The notes below the pieces were generated by a model. It worked only from the letters and a program-made list of their open reading frames with translations, did not search any database and was not told the origin of the DNA. Both the position numbers and the translations under genes were made by a program. Positions 55,780 through 64,000 of a stretch of DNA of 64,000 nucleotides are shown piece after piece; positions within the stretch are counted from its first letter, which is position 1; every line of letters starts with the position of its first letter. This DNA is from Planococcus citri (lineage: Eukaryota > Arthropoda > Insecta > Hemiptera > Pseudococcidae): the NCBI RefSeq assembly GCF_950023065.1, contig NC_088678.1, forward strand, positions 75,549,590 to 75,613,589, written 5' to 3'.

Positions 55780-56584
55780 TGTGACGCGGCACAACAAAAT
55801 CGACCTTCCGACTGAAAAAATTATTTTTCACTTTTTGACGGATTTTTGGTCCTCGGACATTCAAAAATCATTTAAAACCACCCAGAAGTCCCTATGATTT
55901 GCATAGCTCCATATACATGGTAATCCAGTCAGAAGTGTGCTCATTTTTTTGATTTTTTTGATTTTTTAAAAATTGTTTCATTATTTCAACTTTTAAATCG
56001 ACCTGGAGGCGAAACAAAGCGTTCTACGAGAAAAATACATTTAGCAAAGTTGTAGAGAATTAAATTTCCAAAAACCTATAAGAGGTTTATTTTTCTCCAA
56101 AATGCATAGTTTTTCCGTTTTTCTCAAAAAACAAAAACCTCATGATGATTACCATAAAATTTCTGTTTTTTGAGAAAAACGGAAAAACTGTGCATTTTGG
56201 AGAAAAATAAACCTCTTATAGGTTTTTGGAAATTTAATTCTCTACAACTTTGCTCGACGTATTTTTCTCGTAGAACGTTTTGTTTCGCCTCCAGATCGAT
56301 TTCAAAATTGAAAATAATGAAAAAATAAAAAAAAATTGAAAAAATGAGCGCAATCATGACTGAGCCCCCTGTATCAATGTAAATAACCATTTTACCCAGT
56401 GATATTTACACAAAACAGGCAAGAAACGTTATCCAAGACTATGTTTAGCTCATTTTAGCCGGAGAACGTGATTAGAACGCAAGCGCTTCCGCTAAACGAG
56501 CAGAACTGGACTGAAAACTTTAACCCCCCGTAACTCAAAAACTTATTTTCAGTTCGAAGGTCGATTTTGTCGTGCCGCGTCACA
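55780..56584. mobile_element. TIR DNA transposon, intact sister of the 21003-33458 copy
   Basis: Ends TGTGACGCGGCAC and GTGCCGCGTCACA, with TA outside both (55778-55779, 56585-56586). The 805-bp interior is a diverged palindrome with AAACTATGCAT/ATGCATAGTTT-like inner arms. The right arm carries AGCGCTTGCGTTCTAATC-type sequence that appears in inverted orientation at the left end of the other copy. No transposase is encoded. Confidence 0.88.
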
Positions 56585-56690
56585 TATAGAGTTGTAAGCT
56601 TGTTTAATGTTGAGAAACGCTGTGGTGGCGTACTGTTTATTTTCAAAACCTTGGTGGATAATTGAGATAAAAATATCAAACACACACTTT

Positions 56691-57110
56691 CAGCTTGATA
56701 CTACAGATAATATCAACCAATGCATTGCAACTTTTACATCTATTATTACCACATCTGCTGAAGAAAACAAAAAACCATCTTGAGCACTCAAAGGGATCAA
56801 ATAACAAGCATATTCCCTTTAGCATCCTACGCATGATCCTGGAAAAGAACAGACTTTGTTGCTGCTGGCAACATACTAAAGATCCAAGTATAAAGCCTCA
56901 ACTCAACCATCTAACGCACAAAGTTCAGAAGAATCTTAACGAATTTCGCTATACATCATACCAGAACTACTGTGCTAACCTAGAACCAGGTAGTAAAGAT
57001 GTTTGGAATGCAACCAAACGAATTCTGAATCCACAAACATCTGTAACCTACCAAATTGTCTATAACAACCACACAGCCACCTCCGACAGCGATAAATGCA
57101 AATGAAATCT
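56691..57110 (+). pseudogene. Inverted 5' part of the same LINE (endonuclease-RT linker)
   Basis: The plus strand reads NQCIATFTSII, then LEKNRLCCCWQHTKDP and LNEFRYTSYQNYCANL, the linker between endonuclease and RT in Jockey-type LINEs (compare the usual RRRWQRTRDP pattern). It abuts the minus-strand RT part head to head at about 56690. In the element this linker precedes the RT, so the arrangement is a 5' inversion with a small deletion. Confidence 0.7.
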
Positions 57111-57479
57111 GGAATGATTTTTTTTCGAAATCCAACCCCCTCCCTTCCCTACGAGATTGGCCCAGTTTCACTTTAATTTTGTTGTGACTTGAAATTTTTT
57201 GTGAATACTCAGTCAAAGTTTTGTCAAAAAAAAGTCTAATGAAAATTCGGTGTTCAAATTTTCAGAAGTCAATTCACAGCATTTTTAGAAAATTCATCAA
57301 ATTCGTCATCAAAATTCCAAAAAAGTTGAGTAACGACCCCCCCCCCCTTGTGGACTTTCAAAGCCATATTCAAAGATGTAATCAAAAATAAAAGATCAAG
57401 CAGATCACAATTTTCCATAAAATTTCATTTTTTGAAAATTTGTTCAAAACTTTTAGGAGAACTTTTGAGGGAAAATCCA
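57111..57479. other. AT-rich non-coding DNA with an oligo-C tract
   Basis: No gene. Eleven C residues at 57337-57347. Confidence 0.4.
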
Positions 57480-57735
57480 ATGCCCCAAACCAAAGCATTT
57501 CATTTATTTATTTTGTCATCTGAACTCGTATCTGTCCAACACCTACTTCTATTGTCCCCATTTACACCGAGATCGATTATCTCTTCAAATAGATGAAAAC
57601 TCCCTCTTCATTTCTAGCAACCCCTCCGAAATAGAAAAATTTATTAATCTAGTCAAAAAACACAACCCAACAGATTCAATATAAATCTTCTGACGTAGAA
57701 TGTAATATTCTAGTAATTATAAACACCAAAAAAAA
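57480..57735 (+). pseudogene. LINE 3' fragment, family of 37118-37670
   Basis: Holds the extreme carboxy end of the frame (HLHRDRLSLQIDENS and EIEKFINLVKKHN) and a 3' end TAGTAATTATAAACACC followed by 12 A. The same carboxy pattern and 3' end occur at 37118-37670. This is a severely 5'-truncated copy. Confidence 0.7.
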
Positions 57736-60700
57736 AAAATTGAAATTTTTGGAATCTTGGTTGAACAATAAAAATGTAAACTATTTCTATGCAGCATCAA
57801 AATTTTACAACTGGAAAAATTTTAACGCTTGTTCCTCTCTGCTTAAATTTACATTTTATTGAAAAATGGATTTTTTTCAAATTTAAAAAATACTAAAATT
57901 TTGCTGAAGATCCAAATTTTTCACTCCAATTTTGTCGTAAAAAAGGGGAATGAAATGCTGTGTTCAAATTTTTCATCTAAGGGTCTCAAAAAAATTCAAA
58001 ATGAGGCATTTGAAAATTTGTTTAGGTAGGTGATCAACCTGTTTTGAGTAAATGAGGAAATTTCTAATTTTCAAAGTGAGTGATGCCTTCGTGTTTTTTT
58101 CCCTCTCTGATATTGCAACACATTTTGAAATTTATTCACCGAAATTGAATTCTTCTCGATTTTGAAGCGACAATTTTAAAAATGGGAAAGGGAAGAGGAG
58201 GAGGAGGGTCTCCAGATTTTGAATCCCAAAAATAACTACCTATAGATACTTATCTGAACTCAGCGAGTGGATCCACATGTGAACCCTCATTTTCATAATT
58301 TATGAACTTTTTTCAAAATGATAGAATGGGCTTAAAAAAATGCTTACACGTCATTCATTCATTCATTCATTCATTTTTTTTGAATTGGTTTTTTACTCAC
58401 ATCTATTTAATGGTATGTACTATTGAAAAGGGGGGAGGGGTCGCTGCTGAGACTAGATCGAAAAAATAAACTATATTGATCTCAATGTTTTCAAGTTTGT
58501 AATAACCATCAATGCGTCACTCAAGATAAAAAAATTTTCAACTGTTGATCAAATTGCCCGCCCTCTTCCGAATTCGAGTTCAAAAACATTGAATTGATAA
58601 TCGATATTATCTTTCATCATCAGACTTCCCTAAACTTCATTTTGAATTACCCTTCAACTACCACCATATTTCAAAATAATTCGCGATTTTTTTCAGTTCT
58701 ATTCGTGACGTATTTCGAAATCTCTTCACATACCTACCTTTATTTCTTCAATCGTTCAATGTAATTTTACAACGCTTTCTCGAGTACCTAACAATTTTAT
58801 TGAATTGTCACCTACGTATGTACACATGTATAACTTCGATAAGCGCTTTGTACTTCAATCAATTAACGACCGAAAATCGATTTTCTCACAAGTGCAAGTA
58901 ATACACACGTTATCGCGTCTTTAAGGATCAATAAATTACACCATCTTAATACCATTTGATACCTAAATCTGTCGACAAGGTTGCAACTAGCATCACGATT
59001 TACGTAAAAATCATGTGCGAAAAAAATGACACACCGGGTTAAACAAAAAAAAATCTCAAGTGCACATTATATGTACGTAAACGTATGTATCTACGCACGT
59101 CCCATATAATCAAATCGTACAAGAGTATTAATAGTTGGCAAAGCCCACATTTACAAATTATCGCAGACAAGATCGGTACACTTTCGTAATTTTCGCGTTT
59201 TTCGCCGGTATCGCAGGAACACACACAGAGAATTCACAATTTATATTTATCGTTTAAATACCGAGAACCGCGTGCGTGTGTCTGTGTATTTGCAGTGATT
59301 TGGTTATACATTACATAGACTATACGACATTAAAATAGGATACATGTCGTTTTGTGTCCATTTTGTATGTAATTGACGTTTGAAAAATAACGTTCGTCGA
59401 TTAAATTGTATCATCAATTTACCTAGTGCGTCGTATTACTATATCGTGAGTATTTTATTTGGTTTCTTTCGCAATTGTGTACGAGTATATTAGGTATAGT
59501 ACATTGTACCTACTATACGCGATGTAGTACAAATAAAACGTACAAATTAGCTACCTACGGCTTCTGTGTATTGGTATACGTTGGGTAAAAATTAATGGAC
59601 TTGATAATTACTCGTATCTATCTATACGTTTCATCGAACAGGCAAATTGAGCATTGAAAGAGGAAGATATAAGGGGAGAGGTATCGACGCCATATGTCTG
59701 CAATATACATAAATACGACGATTCTCGTAATTAATTTTACCAACTTGTCGTAAACAATAGATAAATTTATCCAGCGGTAGATATTCTACCATGTGTAGTA
59801 CCTATGATTCAAAATATCACGTGTCAGTTTTTTCATACAAGGGGGTGAGAAAACATTGCAGATTGTATTGCGGCTATATTGTCGATGATCGAAATAGAAA
59901 CCAAAATTACCTAATCATCTTACACACCTACTGGAATAATAATCGTTCAACAGGCAGTTCATCTCCTAAAATCTAACTGCTAAAGTTTTGGGTTTTGGCT
60001 CCGAAGCTTTTCAATCTCCCTTCCTCATCATGTTGTACCTCCATACCTCGAAACAATCTAAAGGAGAGGAAATTTGAAACCACAAAATATTTTTTCATGT
60101 GGGGGGGGGGGTATTTCTCATTTTATTCGAAACTAGGAGTAAAAATCTTGTAAAAAAAAAATGAAAAAAAATGAAAAAACATCTGAATTTCTTGTCCAAA
60201 ATCGCTCTCATATTTTTCCAAAAGATTCCCATCACACTAATTATCAACCACTCTCTGACTCAATTCGTCATCGACAGTTGAAAAAATACTCGTCAACCTT
60301 TACCTTCAAAATTAAGACATCATAAAGATGGACCATAAAACTACAAAAAAAAAATTACTCCATCCTTATGTATGTATGTGGAGCTTTCAAACGTGTTGGA
60401 AAAAAATACATACGTAGGCACTTGAAAGTCGATAAACATACCGAGAACATGAAAAGTGTAGGAGTTTCGAGAAAATTAAACAAAAGTAGAAAAACATCAA
60501 AAATCTGATGACCTGGAGGAACTAGCTGTAAATGAAAAATTTAAAAAAAAGAACTGTTCTCGTTCGTGTCATAATAGGCGTTCTCAACCTATGAAAATGC
60601 TATCACACCTACTCTCTATAAAACTGCCATAAAACTGAAAACGAAATTCAACAACATGCATATAAAAATATCAATAAAAAAAAAAAAGATCCATAAATAC

Positions 60701-62170
60701 GAATTTCTACCCATATCACTCGTTGTTGATGAAAATTAGACATTAGAATGCTACCTACACGTCGAGTCATAATAATGTAGTCGACTTGATATATAGGTAC
60801 ACGAAAACATACCGAATAAAAAAATGAAAGATGAACGTTGATTCGAAAAAATTTATGCGATAGGTAGTAAAAAGATCTCCAATAATTTTTTCATCTGAAC
60901 GTAATTTTCAAGTAAGGATTCGGTGATAAAATTTGCATTATTTTATGTACCAGTACCTACTCAAATCTCCAAAAAAAAATAAGCAGTAAATCTAATAATT
61001 TCAAATATGATTGGGTCGGCCAGAGAAATCCAGATTTTATACCGAAGTAATATAGATAAAACAATTTCTAAGATCGTTGAAGGTTTTTATGAAGAGAAGG
61101 AGAAGGGATGCTGAGAAACTTTTTCTTATCAAAATTTGAAACAATTTCCAAAATTTCCAATACTAAAGCAAGAAATTTATTTTTGCTTTGAAAATTTTGA
61201 AGTTTGCATTTGAGGAATCAGAAATATGCAAGAAGATACCTAGGTACCCTTGAAATTCTCAAAATTCGTAAGATTACTACACTTAAAAAAATAAAATCTC
61301 AAAATTTGTAAAAATATACGCTTTAAATAATATTGAAATAAGCAAAATAGGAAATCTAAATGGGTAGCTCTTGTTTATATGCACCTACTTGTGAAGTTTT
61401 TTTGCTCCTCTCCCCCCTTTGTGTTGATTTCTTATCAATTCCCTGAAAGATCAGGCCAATTTTTTTGACAACTTATTCAGAAATTTTTCAAGTTTTTCTG
61501 CTTCATAATTCTACTAAAAATCTTCCAGCCTCCTAAGCTATTATAGTCATATAGTCTCCTGTTGGTATAAGCCCCCCCCCCCGGCCATTAGAAACATCAG
61601 AATTTGATAATTTAGCATTTCTGTACCCAGATTCTTCTACTTACATAGATAAGTAGTCCCCTTTTCAAGAAAAAAAAAGTTCTCGGTTTCCCAAACAATA
61701 TTGGCACTTCTGATTGAAACCCCCCCCCCCCAACAAGTGGAAAAATAAAGAATTAAAGTACGTCAACATTGACACTCCTTACAGATTTCAATTCATTTTT
61801 TAGAATTTTTTCCCAAGTTTTCGTATTGATTTACATACAAAGTTTTGTCAGTTTTTGGTTTTCTTGTGCTTGAGTTCTCGTTTTCAGTTTTTGTATTCAA
61901 CAGGTTTCGTTTTTGTTTTTTGTTTTCTTTACCCTATTGGGTTATACGTAAAGGTTTTTTCGGGGCGGGGAGGGGGTCGGTGTTTGTTGTTGAAATGCTC
62001 CGTATTTTCTGTGTCAGCATTCTTCTAAAATAACCCTTTTTTTCGAGAAAAAGTCTTCTTTGCTCCCTCAAACAATTGGTTTCTGTTTGTGGAGCCCCCA
62101 AAATTGGAAAATATTCAAAAATACCAGTAACAAAACATTGGAAGTCTGATGAGATTTGCTGAAAATTATT
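57736..62170. other. Non-coding DNA, no gene called
   Basis: 57.7-58.6 kb and 60.0-62.1 kb are AT-rich with oligo-C or oligo-G tracts (60101-60111, 61572-61582, 61720-61731) and an (ATTC)n run near 58347-58370. 58.7-59.9 kb is CpG-richer and unique-looking. I find no coding exon with recognisable content. Confidence 0.35.
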
Positions 62171-63284
62171 TGTAATAGTATTGATTGGAATAAATACAAT
62201 TGGGTGGAATAATGATAATCACATCAAGGGAATCATTTCAAGAATTATTCCTTAGAGAAGGAATAATTTCCTCTTCCAAACTAGCTCAAAATACGGAGAG
62301 TAGCCACCCTTCCTAATCTTACTATTCATTTAAATAATAAAGAATGTTAAAGAAAACACTCAGGTGAACATTTCATGTCCCGAAAGTTGATGTATTCATG
62401 AAATATTCAGATAAATTGATACTTTCTATGATATATTAGAAAATAGTCATAAACAGTGCAACCTAATAATACAAGCTACCTAGACATTACTCCTGCATCC
62501 AAGTAAGCTTGGTTGCATAACCTAAGTTACAAATTATACATTCGTCTACAATAAGTAGGTATAATCAAGGGAATAATTAAAATTAATAGGAACGCCTGAT
62601 GAGATTGCGCCCTTCATCGTTCTACCCACGTCCATGGTTCATGCCAAATCCCCACGTCCCCAGGCAGATATTTTTGATCAACATATTAATAAAAGTTAAT
62701 CTAGAGGAAGTATTCGATCGGGGTAAAATCCCATTATAAAATGTACACATTAATCTACTCACCTGTGGGTCCCCTAATACTAGGCCCGAGCGTAGATTCT
62801 AGTTTTAGAAACACTTTTGTAGGGTTGCCACTTCTCCCAGTCCGGATTCTGATGAAGGGTCCAAGAAATGAAAAGATATGTAAAGGATCCCCATCGGGGG
62901 TTACGTTAAGCATTTGAAATAAATTTGATTTACCCACCAAAGGTGGTTAGAAATGAATAAGGAACTAGCACGACACATTCTATATTAAATTGAGTAAGAT
63001 CGAAGACAAGACCTTGCCATCGCGAGTAGCAGAAATCAAGTAAGGAGGCGAGCTCGACGTTCTCAGAGAGATACCTCAAGTTCGCGAATTGTGTATGATG
63101 TCATATAGTTCACACATTGTCATTTACTGTTAGGGTAGAGAGATGCCCAGGGGGATCGTATGATCGAAAGATCTAGAAGAACCAAAATAAGATGACCTTC
63201 ACGAGGTACATCTTCGAAATATTGCTTATGCAATATGTACGACATAGACTACCTATGGCAGTCAGGGCATATTTCCCCATTACA
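62171..63284. mobile_element. Solo LTR, copy B
   Basis: A 1114-bp unit TGTAATAGTATTG to CCCCATTACA, same family as 37886-39000 and in the same orientation, flanked by TATT on both sides (62167-62170, 63285-63288). Point differences and small indels are scattered along its length. Confidence 0.85.
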
Positions 63285-63288
63285 TATT

Positions 63289-64000
63289 CATTTGTGATCT
63301 GAATTATTCTAAATTACCTCTTATTTTAGAACAAATCTCTCTTTTACCCCCCCCCCCCCACTCAAAAATAATAGGTACATTTTGTTCTTGTATTCATTTT
63401 TTCGATTAATGGAAAGCTTCAAAAGAGAATCCGGCCGATATTGTTTTAGGTGCCAAGGGTTTTTTTTTTCTTGAAAAGGAGGTTATCTTATCTATTATAC
63501 AATGAAAATTTTTCAAACTATTTTTACAGATTTCAATTTTTTTTTCAAATTTTTCAACTTTTGAAAGCCTTAGCACAAGGTAACCGACATTGTTAGGGGC
63601 ACCAAAAGGAGCATTTTTTTGAAAAGTAGGTTATTTTGAAAAATTCTGACATTAAACTAAGATATTTTCCAGAAATTTTCATCCATTTCAATTTAATCCA
63701 TTTTTTTTTTTTTTTTTTTTTCAACTTTATGGGGTTTTAAGTATACTAGTAAAACAACATTTTTTTGGGGGGAAGGAGAAGGTTTTCCTTCTAAAAGGTG
63801 ATTATTTAAAGGAATTCAGGATCAGAAATGGGAAATTTCAATAAAAAAATTGTCTACTTTAATTTATTTCATTGCGTTCTTGATTTCTTCCAACAGTAGC
63901 AGGTTCTATGCAAGAGTACTGAAATTGTTTGGGGGCATGGTAAGGTTCAGAATTTTAACGCTGAAATGATAAATTTCTTAAAAATATTTTTGGACCTTGA
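63289..64000. other. AT-rich non-coding DNA
   Basis: No gene. Contains a 13-base C run (63347-63359) and a poly-T tract near 63702-63721. Confidence 0.4.

Larger units (their letters stand above)
54282..56690 (-). pseudogene. Jockey-like LINE reverse transcriptase, sense part, interrupted twice
   Basis: Reading right to left: ATTAFLNIKQAYN (RT block with the usual FLDxxKAFD pattern, Asp replaced by Asn), an 0.8-kb transposon, IWHSSLLKN, a frameshifted stretch, GAVISPMLFN (from 55650), FADDTCL (RT catalytic box, near 55555), WLKSWKLELSPNKT, YLGVFLD, then a 0.52-kb transposon, and finally NNAPWFCWN and LKIETIDDF, the usual Jockey-clade end. An AATAAA-like signal and an ATTC tetranucleotide tail (54282-54300 on the plus strand as GAAT repeats) close the 3' end. 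Both insertions lie at TA and removing each restores reading. The copy is inactive: catalytic changes and frameshifts are visible. Confidence 0.85.

Overview
This window is eukaryotic nuclear DNA. It is AT-rich, full of homopolymer runs, and made mostly of transposable elements in many states of decay, with long stretches of unique-looking non-coding DNA between them. The element types (Ty3/gypsy-like LTR element, LINEs with RNase H and endonuclease remnants, hAT, pogo-like, TTAA-type and CACTA-like miniature elements, a large satellite-bearing repeat) and one intact Lachesin/Amalgam-like immunoglobulin gene fit an arthropod, most likely an insect. A sap-feeding hemipteran such as a scale insect is my guess and is weakly supported.

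Layout. 1-12.5 kb: AT-rich non-coding DNA with degenerate repeats, one TTAA-flanked miniature element (1633-1898) and two copies of one hAT-type element (5487-5984, 11665-12174), each with a perfect 8-bp target duplication. 12.5-15.1 kb: a LINE endonuclease remnant split by a pogo-like element that is itself split by a CACTA-like foldback element. 15.1-21.0 kb: non-coding DNA, then a degenerate short-motif repeat field. 21.0-33.46 kb: an ~0.8-kb inverted-repeat DNA transposon carrying the centrepiece, an almost intact 11.6-kb LTR retrotransposon on the minus strand (21341-32985). 34.7-35.8 kb: a single-exon three-Ig-domain secreted protein gene, minus strand. 36-40.6 kb: LINE fragment, solo LTR, inverted dispersed repeats. 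43.3-50.7 kb: two copies of a dispersed element that contains expanded tandem arrays. 54.3-57.7 kb: a 5'-inverted LINE copy broken by two DNA transposons, plus a second LINE tail. 62.2-63.3 kb: a second solo LTR of the family seen at 37.9 kb.

The LTR retrotransposon is the most interesting object. Its LTRs differ by one substitution over 434 bp, apart from a 220-bp hairpin element that landed in the 5' LTR only. Gag (926 aa) carries three PPxY late-domain motifs, a coiled coil, a capsid-like region, a charged RNA-binding-like tail in place of CCHC knuckles, and a 2A-like NPGP motif. A textbook -1 slippery heptamer (T TTA AAC) sits five codons before the gag stop, and the -1 frame is open into pol. 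Pol (1877 aa from its first Met) has an unusual order: a degenerate SGNH-hydrolase-like domain, protease, reverse transcriptase, a first RNase H that has lost catalytic acids, integrase zinc finger and DDE core, a second RNase H with a full D-E-D-H-D active site placed inside the integrase, then the GPY/F module and a charged tail. The second RNase H with decay of the first parallels what happened in vertebrate retroviruses, but at a different position. I do not know of a described element with both the SGNH-like module and an RNase H between the integrase core and GPY/F; that would need a database search.
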